A DNA stretch of 64,000 bases from Enterococcaceae bacterium OF42-14pH9A (lineage in GTDB: Bacteria; Bacillota; Bacilli; Lactobacillales; Enterococcaceae): contig JAQEYU010000001.1 in assembly GCA_027692465.1 (NCBI GenBank), positions 558,001-622,000 of the forward strand. Reading direction: 5' to 3'. The translations under genes and the position numbers were made by a program. Every line of letters starts with the position of its first letter. Within the stretch, counting starts at the first letter, position 1. This document shows, piece by piece, positions 48,835 through 59,833 of the stretch. The notes beneath the pieces were generated by a model, which was not told the origin of the DNA, ran no database searches, and saw only the letters and a list, made by a program, of their open reading frames with translations.

Positions 48835-51800
48835 ATGAAAAAAGTTCTGGTGGCCAATCGGGGAGAAATTGCTATTCGGGTCTTTCGAGCCTGCAGTGAG
48901 CTGCATATTAAGACAGTAGGGATCTATGCAGCAGAAGATGAGTATTCGGTGCATCGTTTTAAAGCAGATGAAGCTTATCTGGTAGGAAAAGGGAAAAAAC
49001 CGATTGATGCATACCTGGATATTGATGACATCATTCGGATCGCCAAAGACTCCGGTGCCGAAGCTATTCATCCGGGCTATGGTTTCTTGTCGGAAAATCT
49101 GGAATTCGCTCAGCGCTGTGAGGAAGAAGGGATCATTTTCATCGGTCCGTCTACTTACCACTTGGATATTTTCGGAGATAAGATCAAAGCCAAGGAAGCG
49201 GCGATTGCAGCCGGCATCCAGTCAATCCCTGGCTCAGACGGTCCGGTGGATTCGATCGATGATGTGCTGGAATTCGCTCGAACCCATGACTATCCGGTCA
49301 TGATCAAAGCCGCTCTCGGGGGAGGCGGCCGCGGCATGCGGGTAGCACATGATGAAAAGGAAGCGCGAGACGGTTATGAACGAGCGAAAAGTGAAGCGAA
49401 AGCTGCCTTTGGGTCGGACGAAGTCTATGTTGAAAAATACATTAGTGATCCAAAACATATTGAAGTCCAAATTCTAGGGGATACTCATGGCAATGTGGTG
49501 CATCTCTTCGAACGGGATTGTTCTGTACAGCGGCGCCATCAAAAAGTTGTAGAAGTTGCTCCATGTGTTTCTCTGAATGATGAGCAGCGTCAGACGATCT
49601 GTCAAGCTGCAGTTCAGCTGATGAAGCATGTCGGCTATATCAATGCCGGAACCGTCGAATTCCTGGTGGAAGGTAGCAAATTTTACTTTATCGAGGTGAA
49701 TCCGCGGGTCCAGGTGGAACATACCATCACGGAAATGATCACGGATGTGGATATTGTGACTTCACAGATTTTGATTGCACAAGGCAAAGACCTGCATCGT
49801 GAAATCGGTATCCCGCAACAAGAGGCAATCACTATCAAGGGTGCGGCAATTCAATGCCGGATCACGACCGAGGATCCTTTAAACAACTTTATGCCGGATA
49901 CCGGTAAGATCGACACATATCGGTCACCAGGTGGTTTCGGCGTACGGTTGGATGTCGGCAATGCGTATGCCGGAGCTGTCGTGTCTCCATACTTTGATTC
50001 ACTTTTGGTAAAAGTCTGTACATTTGGTGCGAATTTCGAACAGGCTATTCAAAAAATGCAGCGCTGTTTGCGGGAATTTCGAATTCGCGGTGTGAAGACC
50101 AACATTCCTTTCATGCAAAATGTCATCAATCATCCGGAGTTCCAGTCTGGTAATGCTAAAACGACTTTTATTGACAATACTCCGGGCTTGTTCGAGTTTC
50201 CGAAATTGCGGGACCGGGGCAATAAGACGATGAAATATATCGGCGAAATTACTATCAACGGGTTTCCGGGGATTGAGCAATCCAAAAAGAAATATTTCGA
50301 TGCGCCTCGTATCCCTAAAAAACTTGAAACACTGGAGAACTATCGCTCAGCTAAAAATGTATTGGATGAAGAAGGGGCCGATGCTTTATCCGCCTGGATC
50401 AAAGACCACAAAGAGCTGCTTTTGACCGATACCACTTTCCGTGATGCCCATCAGAGTCTTTTGGCGACGCGGGTGCGTACGAAGGATTTCAGCAAGATCG
50501 CTGACTTGACTGAAAAAGCGATGCCGCAGTTGTTCTCTGCAGAGATGTGGGGCGGGGCTACCTTTGATGTAGCTTACCGGTTTCTGAACGAAGATCCGTG
50601 GAAACGGCTGCGAATGATCCGTGAGCTGATGCCGAATACGTTGTTGCAGATGCTTTTCCGCGGTTCGAATGCCGTTGGTTATTCAAACTATCCGGACAAT
50701 GTTCTGGTTGAATTCATCAAAGAATCTGCCGCTCAAGGGATCGATGTGTTCCGAATCTTTGACAGTTTGAACTGGGTACCGCAGATGGAAAAATCGATTC
50801 AAGCTGTTCGGGATACCGGTAAAATTGCTGAGGCCGCCATTTGTTACACCGGCGATATCAACGATCCGTCCCGTGATAAATATACCGTCCAATACTACAA
50901 GAACATGGCAAAGGAACTGGAAAACAGCGGTGCCCATATCATTGCAATCAAAGACATGGCCGGTCTCTTGAAACCGCGTGCTGCTTATCGCCTGATCAGT
51001 GAGCTGAAGGCGACCGTGGATTTGCCGATTCATCTGCATACGCATGATACTGCCGGCAATGGAGTCATCACTTATTCTGCTGCCACACAGGCCGGCGTTG
51101 ATATTGTCGACGTTGCCATCAGTGCAATGAGTGCTTCAACAAGTCAGCCAAGTCTCAGCGGTCTCTATTATGCATTGGCCGATGATGAACGTCAGCCGCA
51201 GATTAATGTTGATAATGCTCAGCAGATCAACCACTATTGGGAAGACGTCCGCATGTATTATAAGCCTTTTGAAAACGGCTTGAACGCGCCTCAGACAGAA
51301 GTTTACAAACATGAAATGCCTGGTGGTCAATATTCTAATCTGCAGGTTCAGGCAAAAGCAGTCGGGCTTGGTGAGAAGTGGGATGAGATCAAAGACATGT
51401 ATCATACAGTCAATATGATGTTCGGAGATATCGTCAAGGTGACACCGTCTTCTAAGGTGGTGGGCGACATGGCTCTGTTTATGGTCCAAAATAACCTTTC
51501 CGAAGCGGATGTTTACGAAAAGGGCTTGGAATTGAATTTTCCTGAATCGGTTGTGACTTTCTTCCAAGGTGAATTGGGTCAACCGGTAGGCGGTTTCCCG
51601 GAAAAACTTCAGAAAATCATTTTGAAAGGACGGCCTGCTTTTACTGATCGTCCCGGAGTTTTGGCGGCACCGGTCGATTTTGATAAAGTGAAGCAGGAAC
51701 TGGCTGAAAAAATCGGGTATGAACCGCAGCAAGATGAAGTACTCAGCTATTTGATGTACCCGCAAGTCTTTTTGGACTATCGGGATGCTTATAATATGTT

Positions 51801-52263
51801 TGCCGATGTTACGATGCTGGACACGCCGACCTTCTTCAAGGGTATGCGTTTGGGTGAGACAATCAATGTTGAGATTGAAAAAGGTAAAATGTTGATTATC
51901 CGTTTAGATGAAATTGGAGAGCCGGATATCGAAGGCAATCGCACCCTGTTCTTCAACTTGAATGGTCAGCGACGGGAAATCGTCGTGAAAGACAGCTCTA
52001 TCAAGAGTGCAGTTCAAACAAAGCGCAAAGCTGAACCTACCAATAAAGAGCAGATCGGAGCAACGATGCCCGGTTCGGTTCTGCAGATTCTGGTGAAAAA
52101 AGGGGATCGAGTGAAACAAGGCGATACCTTGATGGTCACAGAAGCTATGAAAATGGAGACAGCGATCGAGGCCCGCTTTGATGGTGAGATCAAACATATT
52201 TATGTAGCAGAAGGTGAAGCAATCGCACAAGATGACCTTTTGATCGAAGTCGTAGAAAAATAA
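48835..52263 (+). CDS. pyc: Pyruvate carboxylase
   Basis: A 1142-residue biotin enzyme that makes oxaloacetate from pyruvate, bicarbonate and ATP. Biotin carboxylase domain (about 1-455: KVLVANRGEIAIRVFRA, GGGGRGMRV, EVNPRVQVEHTITE), carboxyltransferase domain (about 530-800: TDTTFRDAHQSLLATRVRT, LHTHDTAGNG), allosteric/tetramerisation region, and a biotin carrier domain at the C-terminus with K1106 in EAMKME. GAGGAG before the ATG lies in the partial fourth repeat unit. In lactic bacteria this enzyme feeds aspartate synthesis. Single-gene unit. Confidence 0.97.
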   Translation: MKKVLVANRGEIAIRVFRACSELHIKTVGIYAAEDEYSVHRFKADEAYLVGKGKKPIDAYLDIDDIIRIAKDSGAEAIHPGYGFLSENLEFAQRCEEEGIIFIGPSTYHLDIFGDKIKAKEAAIAAGIQSIPGSDGPVDSIDDVLEFARTHDYPVMIKAALGGGGRGMRVAHDEKEARDGYERAKSEAKAAFGSDEVYVEKYISDPKHIEVQILGDTHGNVVHLFERDCSVQRRHQKVVEVAPCVSLNDEQRQTICQAAVQLMKHVGYINAGTVEFLVEGSKFYFIEVNPRVQVEHTITEMITDVDIVTSQILIAQGKDLHREIGIPQQEAITIKGAAIQCRITTEDPLNNFMPDTGKIDTYRSPGGFGVRLDVGNAYAGAVVSPYFDSLLVKVCTFGANFEQAIQKMQRCLREFRIRGVKTNIPFMQNVINHPEFQSGNAKTTFIDNTPGLFEFPKLRDRGNKTMKYIGEITINGFPGIEQSKKKYFDAPRIPKKLETLENYRSAKNVLDEEGADALSAWIKDHKELLLTDTTFRDAHQSLLATRVRTKDFSKIADLTEKAMPQLFSAEMWGGATFDVAYRFLNEDPWKRLRMIRELMPNTLLQMLFRGSNAVGYSNYPDNVLVEFIKESAAQGIDVFRIFDSLNWVPQMEKSIQAVRDTGKIAEAAICYTGDINDPSRDKYTVQYYKNMAKELENSGAHIIAIKDMAGLLKPRAAYRLISELKATVDLPIHLHTHDTAGNGVITYSAATQAGVDIVDVAISAMSASTSQPSLSGLYYALADDERQPQINVDNAQQINHYWEDVRMYYKPFENGLNAPQTEVYKHEMPGGQYSNLQVQAKAVGLGEKWDEIKDMYHTVNMMFGDIVKVTPSSKVVGDMALFMVQNNLSEADVYEKGLELNFPESVVTFFQGELGQPVGGFPEKLQKIILKGRPAFTDRPGVLAAPVDFDKVKQELAEKIGYEPQQDEVLSYLMYPQVFLDYRDAYNMFADVTMLDTPTFFKGMRLGETINVEIEKGKMLIIRLDEIGEPDIEGNRTLFFNLNGQRREIVVKDSSIKSAVQTKRKAEPTNKEQIGATMPGSVLQILVKKGDRVKQGDTLMVTEAMKMETAIEARFDGEIKHIYVAEGEAIAQDDLLIEVVEK

Positions 52264-52266
52264 TGA

Positions 52267-52302
52267 CAAAAAGTCGTGGCCGTTTCGGTCTCGGCTTTTT
52301 GT
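52267..52302 (+). terminator. Intrinsic terminator after pyc
   Basis: AAAAAGTCGTGGCC pairs with GGTCTCGGCTTTTT around GTTTC with two mismatches; a T run is included. Confidence 0.8.
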
Positions 52303-52496
52303 TTGGTACAAATTGAGAAGCGGGCGGTAATTGTTAAAGAAGCGGGGTGATCTTTCTCCTTCCGTTTTCTTATAGTTTTTTTAGCAGGACAGTTCTCAAG
52401 TACAAAGGAGTATAGTATGATAAAGAATAGTTGAGCATCGGCTGATTTTGAAAAAACTTTTAAAAATCTTTATATATGAGGAAGGACGTGGCAGAG

Positions 52497-53627
52497 ATGA
52501 ACAAAGGTCTGTTTAAAAAGCGCTGGTTGATTTTTGTGATTTTGCTGCTGGCTTCCTTGACGGCCGTTTATCTTCAGCCGATTTTTTTCCCCAGACAAGT
52601 GCAGACGATTCGTCCTCACGATTCACAGATCATCGGGGAAGGGGGAAATACCAGCCTGCAAGTGGAGCCGATCCCGGCAGAAGGTTTTGCCAAATTGATC
52701 GGAAAGTCCCAAAAAGAGTTTGAACGGACTTATGGCAGTCCTATTGTCAGCTATGATTCAGGATACGGTTTTTCGATCAATCGCTATCAGACCGAGCTGG
52801 CTAATTCTTTTCTGGAAGTCAGCATCCAAAAAGGGAAAGTTGCCGCTATTAAGACCACCGGCATCAACGGAGCGGATATTGCACCTTTTCAATTGCAGAT
52901 GAGCATGGGAGATCTGGCACAGATTACGATGCTCTATCCTAATTTCACGATTGAAACCGGTGAAGCAGAGGTCACGATCGAGCTGATGGAAGAAGATTTG
53001 AACTATCGACCATTGGTAGCTTTCGACAACGGTACTTACGGAATTTTATTTTTTAACAACAATTCCGAGCTGATTGCTGTCGCGTATTTGACAAAAGAGA
53101 TGCTCTTAGAATTGGCACCGTACAATCTGACTGATGGGTCAGCCACAGCAATGACACCTGCAGCTGATGATTGGGAGAGTGTGAATCAGCAAAAGGAAAC
53201 GCAAGGCTTCAGACTGTTGAATATTTTGCGGCGAAACGAGGCTCTTACTCCTTACGAGACAACGTACACACTTCAGGGTCAGAGTCGGGATTTTTTGACC
53301 CGCTTTTTGAAAAAGCCTGAGAACTATCTGAGCGGATCCCGGTTGGACAGTTTTACGCGGGTGACGCAAGGTTCCGGAAATGAAGTCTTCATTGTAGGAG
53401 GGAAGGAATTCGAGGAGCTGGCGGCTGCTCTTGAAGTTTCAGGAGTATACGGCTTTTTCGAAACCCCTTGTTATGACCTGACGTTTCAAATCCTTTCCTG
53501 GTACAGCGATCCCTACATGCATGAACGTTTTATCAAAGACGGGACCCAGGCGGTGGCTATTGGCATCTCTCAGCAGAATATGGTAATCTTATTTGAAGAC
53601 AGAGCAGCAACAGAGGACAGTGAATGA
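52497..53627 (+). CDS. CAP-associated domain membrane protein
   Basis: A 376-residue protein with a short basic leader, one membrane helix (about residues 8-27, RWLIFVILLLASLTAVYL) and an extracellular part. The middle (about 65-200) looks like a CAP-associated (YlbC/CwlO-linked) domain: IGKSQKEFERTYGSPIVSYDSGYGFSINRY. The C-terminal third (GSGNEVFIVGGKEFEEL ... FIKDGTQAVAIGISQQNMVILFEDR) resembles the end of CAP-type proteins but a full CAP domain with its HN motifs is not seen. Function unknown; Bacillus YlbC lies in the same gene neighbourhood. Start ATG 52497 after GGAAGGACGTGG; 52476 is possible. Confidence 0.7.
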   Translation: MNKGLFKKRWLIFVILLLASLTAVYLQPIFFPRQVQTIRPHDSQIIGEGGNTSLQVEPIPAEGFAKLIGKSQKEFERTYGSPIVSYDSGYGFSINRYQTELANSFLEVSIQKGKVAAIKTTGINGADIAPFQLQMSMGDLAQITMLYPNFTIETGEAEVTIELMEEDLNYRPLVAFDNGTYGILFFNNNSELIAVAYLTKEMLLELAPYNLTDGSATAMTPAADDWESVNQQKETQGFRLLNILRRNEALTPYETTYTLQGQSRDFLTRFLKKPENYLSGSRLDSFTRVTQGSGNEVFIVGGKEFEELAAALEVSGVYGFFETPCYDLTFQILSWYSDPYMHERFIKDGTQAVAIGISQQNMVILFEDRAATEDSE

Positions 53628-54064
53628 TCATGATATATGATGAAAAGATGCTGGCAGTTGAGCAAAAGATCGATCAGCTGGTCTCAGCAATTGCCAACAG
53701 TGATATTTGTGAGGAGTATCAGAGCGCCCATAAAAAATTGACAGATGATCCGGATGCTCTGATTTTGCGGCAAGTATTCGCCGAAAAAAAAGACAGGTAT
53801 GAAGCAGTGACTGCATATGGTGAATATGCGCCGGGATTCATGGAGGTCCGCTCGGCAGTGATGGCTGCTAAACGACAGTTAGATCTGCAGCCGACAGTCG
53901 CGGAGTACCGCTTGAGAGAAACGCGGTTACAGACTCTGTTAGACGAAATCACGAAGACGATTGCTCACAAAATCGATGAAAAAATCAAAGTCGACGCCGG
54001 AAATCCTTTCTTTGAGACCGGCGGGCAGCACGAGGGTTGCGGAGGAAATTGCCATGCAAGTTGA
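53624..54064 (+). CDS. ylbF: YlbF-family regulator
   Basis: A 146-residue helical protein of the YlbF/YmcA family. In Bacillus, YlbF works with YmcA and YaaT in a complex that affects RNase Y and mRNA maturation. The LVSAIANSDICEEYQSAHKKLTDDPDAL segment, the following helical core and a C-terminal cysteine motif (HEGCGGNCHAS, with CGGNC) are typical of YlbF rather than YmcA. The start overlaps the upstream stop by four bases. ylbG begins inside its end. Confidence 0.88.
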   Translation: MIMIYDEKMLAVEQKIDQLVSAIANSDICEEYQSAHKKLTDDPDALILRQVFAEKKDRYEAVTAYGEYAPGFMEVRSAVMAAKRQLDLQPTVAEYRLRETRLQTLLDEITKTIAHKIDEKIKVDAGNPFFETGGQHEGCGGNCHAS

Positions 54065-54401
54065 TACAACTGAAGGATTCGAGATCAAACAAAGACGGGG
54101 ACTGGTGGTATGGGTCTACAGTCTGAAACAATTGAAAAATCTGAAGCGTTATGGGCTGGTCCACTACGTTTCCAGAAAAATGAAGTATGTATACCTGTAT
54201 CTGGATGAGGACCACTTTGCCGAAAATCTCGAAAAAATCGAACGACTGCATTTTGTTCGCAGCGTGGAGCCTTCCTATCGTCCGGATGTCGAGATGAATT
54301 TTGCAGATAAGATCGGCACCAGAGCAGCCTATCAAATGGATGAAGACGGCTTTGAAGTGGAGGAGCTTTCCACAACTATCCGTTTGGCAGAAGATGTTTG
54401 A
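54054..54401 (+). CDS. ylbG: YlbG/UPF0298 family protein
   Basis: A 115-residue soluble protein; QRRGLVVWVYSLKQLKNLKRYGLVHYVSRKMKYVYLYLD and the RSVEPSYRPDVEMNF segment match UPF0298. The ATG (54054) follows GGAGGAAATTGCC and overlaps ylbF by 11 bases. Function unknown, but it travels with ylbF in Firmicutes. The C-terminal 30 residues are acidic. Confidence 0.9.
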   Translation: MQVDTTEGFEIKQRRGLVVWVYSLKQLKNLKRYGLVHYVSRKMKYVYLYLDEDHFAENLEKIERLHFVRSVEPSYRPDVEMNFADKIGTRAAYQMDEDGFEVEELSTTIRLAEDV

Positions 54402-54441
54402 TACGGGTCCGGATATTCGTATCGGATATTCGGATCATCGG

Positions 54442-54478
54442 AGGCGGGAATCCCAACAGGATCATCCCCGCCTTTTTT
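54442..54478 (+). terminator. Intrinsic terminator after ylbG
   Basis: AGGCGGG (54442-54448) pairs with CCCGCCT (54467-54473), followed by six Ts. Confidence 0.82.
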
Positions 54479-54598
54479 GTGCGTTGCTGACAAGCGAAAA
54501 GCACATTGATTTTTCAAACTTTATTCGTTGCCCTCTTAAAAGTCCGGTGGTAGGATCAAAGGCAGTGAAGTAAATCGAAACAGAAAGCAGGAGAAACT

Positions 54599-56680
<2,082 letters not shown>

Positions 56681-57078
56681 ATGATTATCTGTGAACTGCC
56701 GGTAACAGCCGACCGGCTCGTTCCAGTGAAACAGCGATCGAAAACATCGAGGTATGTGTAATATAGAGCAGCGCATCAAAATTGCAAAAATGCAATTCAC
56801 CGGACTTTTAGACATCTTTTCGAGTTGTTTGGTTGCAGTCCGGTTCTGATTACAAGCTGACCGGACAACAAGTATTCAAGGTTTCGGTGGAAGCCGACTT
56901 TGCAGGTGTGCTATAATCTTTTTATAACAATAACAGCGGAAAATGCCGGGATGTAGGCTTGATTCTGCAAAAATGCATATAAGCTCAAAAAAACCGAAAA
57001 TCAGTGAGGTCGGGAGAAGGATACCGAAAATATTTGTCTCAGCAGAGTCCACTGGAAACGGTTATCAGGAGGAAAATA
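56681..57078. other. Intergenic region before the DUF1149 gene
   Basis: A hairpin between ACCGGAC (about 56798) and GTCCGGT (about 56849) lies in the first half without a proper U-tract. The DUF1149 promoter (TGCTATAAT, near 56909) gives a leader of about 150 bases with no gene and no recognised riboswitch. Confidence 0.5.
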
Positions 57079-57477
57079 ATGAAAATCGAACGCCACAAAC
57101 CATTGGTAGAAAGCTATCACTATGATCACCGTATTCCTGACCAGGAATATGAAACTAAATTGAATGTCGGCTTTGCCCCGCTGCAGACAAGTGATCCTGA
57201 TTATCCGAAAGAAAACAGTATCTTGGGGGCTCGTCTTGAATTCAATCTGATTTTTAAGGAATATGTTCTTTCCGGGAGCATCAGCCAAGTAAATCATCTG
57301 GTGGATCGCAAGGTAGACAAGCAGGAAGATCTGACAAAAGAAGAGATTGACGAAATTGTTGCGCCGCTGTTTGATATTGTCGAGCGAATCACTTATGAAG
57401 TGACTGAAATCGCAACCGACGAACCGGGACTCAAGTTGAATTTCCAATCAAATGCCAGTCAAGCTGAGGAAGGGTAA
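57079..57477 (+). CDS. DUF1149 family protein
   Basis: A 132-residue soluble protein of the DUF1149 family (related to SecB-like folds). YDHRIPDQEYETKLNVGFAPLQ, LGARLEFNLIFKEYVLSGSISQVNHL and the following acidic segment fit. AGGAGG precedes ATG 57079. It is followed two bases after its stop by a VOC gene, so they form a unit. Function unknown; resemblance to SecB-type export chaperones is known for the family but untested. Confidence 0.85.
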   Translation: MKIERHKPLVESYHYDHRIPDQEYETKLNVGFAPLQTSDPDYPKENSILGARLEFNLIFKEYVLSGSISQVNHLVDRKVDKQEDLTKEEIDEIVAPLFDIVERITYEVTEIATDEPGLKLNFQSNASQAEEG

Positions 57478-57479
57478 TT

Positions 57480-57857
57480 ATGTTTAATGGGAAAACCCAA
57501 GTCATGCTGTACTTGGAAGATGTAGCCAAGGCGGTCACTTTTTGGCAGTCTTTGGGATTTGTTTTACTAGACACACAGGAAGCGGACGGTACGATGGTGG
57601 CGGAGATTGCACCTTCAGCGGCAGCCGATCTCAGTTTTGTTTTGTATGATCTGACATACGTTCAAAGCCATTCTCCCGAGGTCAATGTTGCAGCACCTTC
57701 GATCATGTTTACCGCTGATGATGTGACCGCTCTGTATAAAAAGCTGATGGCGCAAAAAGTACAACTAGGTGAGTTGATCCAACTAGGGGAACGGCTGATC
57801 TTCAATTTTGCCGATCCAGAAGGAAATTATTTTGCTGTCAGCGGCAATGCCGAATAA
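57480..57857 (+). CDS. VOC (glyoxalase/bleomycin-resistance-type) family protein
   Basis: A 125-residue protein with the paired beta-alpha-beta modules of the vicinal-oxygen-chelate fold: QVMLYLEDVAKAVTFWQSLGFVLLDT for the first half and MFTADDVTALYKKLMAQKVQLGE ... FADPEGNYFAV for the second. The DPEGN motif is typical. Members bind metals or small drugs; activity here is unknown. It starts two bases after the DUF1149 gene with GAGGAAGGG as ribosome site, and is followed by a strong terminator. Confidence 0.85.
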   Translation: MFNGKTQVMLYLEDVAKAVTFWQSLGFVLLDTQEADGTMVAEIAPSAAADLSFVLYDLTYVQSHSPEVNVAAPSIMFTADDVTALYKKLMAQKVQLGELIQLGERLIFNFADPEGNYFAVSGNAE

Positions 57858-57872
57858 GCGACAACAATTCGG

Positions 57873-57902
57873 ACCGAGAGTTTCCCGACTCTCGGTTTTT
57901 TG
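57873..57902 (+). terminator. Intrinsic terminator after the VOC gene
   Basis: ACCGAGAGT (57873-57881) pairs with ACTCTCGGT (57888-57896), followed by six Ts. Confidence 0.92.
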
Positions 57903-57927
57903 ATTTCAAAATATTTTTTAGGTGAAA

Positions 57928-57956
57928 TTGAAAATTTTTAGCTATCGTGCTATCAT
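57928..57956 (+). promoter_or_regulatory. Promoter of the dihydropyrimidinase gene
   Basis: TTGAAA (57928-57933), 17 bases, TATCAT (57951-57956). A TGAAACGCTTACA directly downstream resembles a cre but lacks one central base. Confidence 0.6.
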
Positions 57957-58056
57957 TAGGTGAAACGCTTACAGATGTCGATGCTTTTACACCAACTATT
58001 CCATGCACCGAATACAACCGTAGCGCTGAAAATGAAAGATTTCAGGGGGAAGCACA

Positions 58057-59439
58057 ATGGCTAAATTATTAAAGGGCGGCATCGTAGTTACTGCCCACGG
58101 ACGGAGACAAGTCGATGTTCGTATTGAAGGTGAAAAAATCAGTGAGATCGGTACCAATCTGTCAACAGAGGGTGCCGAAGTAGAGGATGTCAGCGGCTGC
58201 TATCTGCTGCCGGGGTTCATCGATGCTCATACCCATTTGGAACTAAACAACGGACCTGGCAGTCAAGGCAGTGCCGATAATTTTTACACCGGCAGCCGGG
58301 CCGCAGCAGCAAAAGGAACGACCACAGTCATCGACATGGCCACACCCACCAAAGGGCAGAGTTTGAAGGACTGTCTGGCGGTCTGGAACGGTTTCTCGGA
58401 AGGAAAAAGTTCTTGTGATTATACTTATCATATGTCCATCATCGAGTGGAACGAGGAGATCAAACAAGAAATCGGGGAAATGATCGCTGCCGGGATTACC
58501 TCGTTCAAAATGTATATGGCATACGACAATCTGCGAGTCACAGACGGTGAACTGTTCGAAGCTATGAGAGAACTGAAAAAATACGGTGCCATGCTGGGGG
58601 TCCATTGCGAAAACGGGGATCTGGTAAACGAGAAAATCCGTCAGTTGGTATCAGAAGGTAAGGCGACGCCCCATTACCATCCGTTATCCCGACCGGACGC
58701 CATCGAAGCCGAAGCCGTCGAGCGCTATTTGATGATTGCTAATGAAGCCGAGTTATCGGTCAATATCGTCCATTTGTCCACCCGCCGTTCACTTGATGCC
58801 GTTCGCCGTGCCCGTCAGCGGGGGCAAAAGCTTTACGTGGAGACCTGCCCGCAGTATCTGCTTTTGGATGACAGCGTGTACGATCAGCCTAATTTTCTGG
58901 GAGCAAAATACGTCTGTTCACCGCCCATTCGCAAAGTCGATGATCAAAAGGCGTTATGGGAAGGGATTGCAGACGGTTCCGTGAACACCATCTCGACAGA
59001 TCATTGCAGTTTCAACTTTGAAGGTCAAAAAACATTGGGTCGCGAAGATTTCAGCAAGATTCCTAATGGCATGCCGGGTGTAGAGACCCGACCGGAAGTG
59101 ATTTATACCGCAGGAGTTGCCGCTGGTAAAATGAGCTTGGAGAAGATGGTGGCCTTGTTATCGGAAAATATTGCCCGCCAATTCCACCTCTTCCCGCAAA
59201 AAGGGATCCTGCAGGAAGGGTCCGACGCAGATATCGTTGTCTGGGATCCCGAATTGAGAGGAGTGATCGCTGCCGCTACTCAGCTGCAAAATGTCGATTA
59301 TACTCCTTATGACGGCTTTGCTACCAAAGGCGGGGCGACGGCCGTCTATCTGCGGGGAGAAAAAGTTGCTCAAGGCGGGGAAATAGTAAACGAAAAACAA
59401 GGGCATTTCGTTTATCGTAAGGTTCCGTCAGCTGATTGA
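58057..59439 (+). CDS. Dihydropyrimidinase/hydantoinase
   Basis: A 460-residue cyclic amidohydrolase. Metal ligands H58 and H60 in DAHTHLE, carbamylated lysine K151 in TSFKMYMAY, and later histidines in GVHCEN and NIVHLSTRR, with the catalytic aspartate in STDHCSF. Length and motifs fit D-hydantoinase/dihydropyrimidinase rather than dihydroorotase. GGGGGAAGCAC precedes the ATG. No dihydropyrimidine dehydrogenase, ureidopropionase or transport genes are adjacent, so the substrate is unclear; hydantoins or phenylhydantoins are alternatives. Confidence 0.88.
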   Translation: MAKLLKGGIVVTAHGRRQVDVRIEGEKISEIGTNLSTEGAEVEDVSGCYLLPGFIDAHTHLELNNGPGSQGSADNFYTGSRAAAAKGTTTVIDMATPTKGQSLKDCLAVWNGFSEGKSSCDYTYHMSIIEWNEEIKQEIGEMIAAGITSFKMYMAYDNLRVTDGELFEAMRELKKYGAMLGVHCENGDLVNEKIRQLVSEGKATPHYHPLSRPDAIEAEAVERYLMIANEAELSVNIVHLSTRRSLDAVRRARQRGQKLYVETCPQYLLLDDSVYDQPNFLGAKYVCSPPIRKVDDQKALWEGIADGSVNTISTDHCSFNFEGQKTLGREDFSKIPNGMPGVETRPEVIYTAGVAAGKMSLEKMVALLSENIARQFHLFPQKGILQEGSDADIVVWDPELRGVIAAATQLQNVDYTPYDGFATKGGATAVYLRGEKVAQGGEIVNEKQGHFVYRKVPSAD

Positions 59440-59833
59440 AAATAAGGCGTATCTAAAAAAGCGCCAATGACAGGTATTTTAGCGTTTTGTGTCATAAATC
59501 TGTGACTTGAGCATTGAATAAACTGTATGGTCCTCTTTTCTTTCGGCAATCAGTCTGCAAAAAACGGGCTGCCGTCGACATGTTTAGAATCAGTTAGCAA
59601 AAGGCAGGATCTGTTGTTTTACTTCTCGTCAGCACGAGAGAAGAAAACAGCAGATCCTGCCTTTTTGTAAATGATCGCCGGACAGCGGCATTGGGCAGCA
59701 GCCGAAAACTGAGGAAATACAGTTTTTGAAGCTGCCAAAATCAATGTAAAGTCTCGTTTACACCGTAGAAAAGCAGGCCTTGATATCGAAAGTTTACGCA
59801 AGACGTTGAATCGCAATCATTGAGAGAGCCGAC
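59440..59833. other. Intergenic region with a very long hairpin
   Basis: Contains a strong bidirectional terminator (59597-59666) after about 150 bases of featureless sequence, and then about 165 bases with no supported gene before the convergent minus-strand gene. Confidence 0.6.
59597..59666. terminator. Long bidirectional terminator
   Basis: AAAAGGCAGGATCTG pairs with CAGATCCTGCCTTTT, continuing with TTTT, CTTCTCGT and GAGAGAAG inner parts; the stem is about 25 bp and flanked by A and T runs, serving both convergent genes. Confidence 0.88.

Noticed and set aside
48645..48857. A repeated minus-strand frame through the pyc tandem repeats
   Set aside because: It stays open only because the 102-base period is a multiple of three; no start signals, and it runs into pyc antisense.
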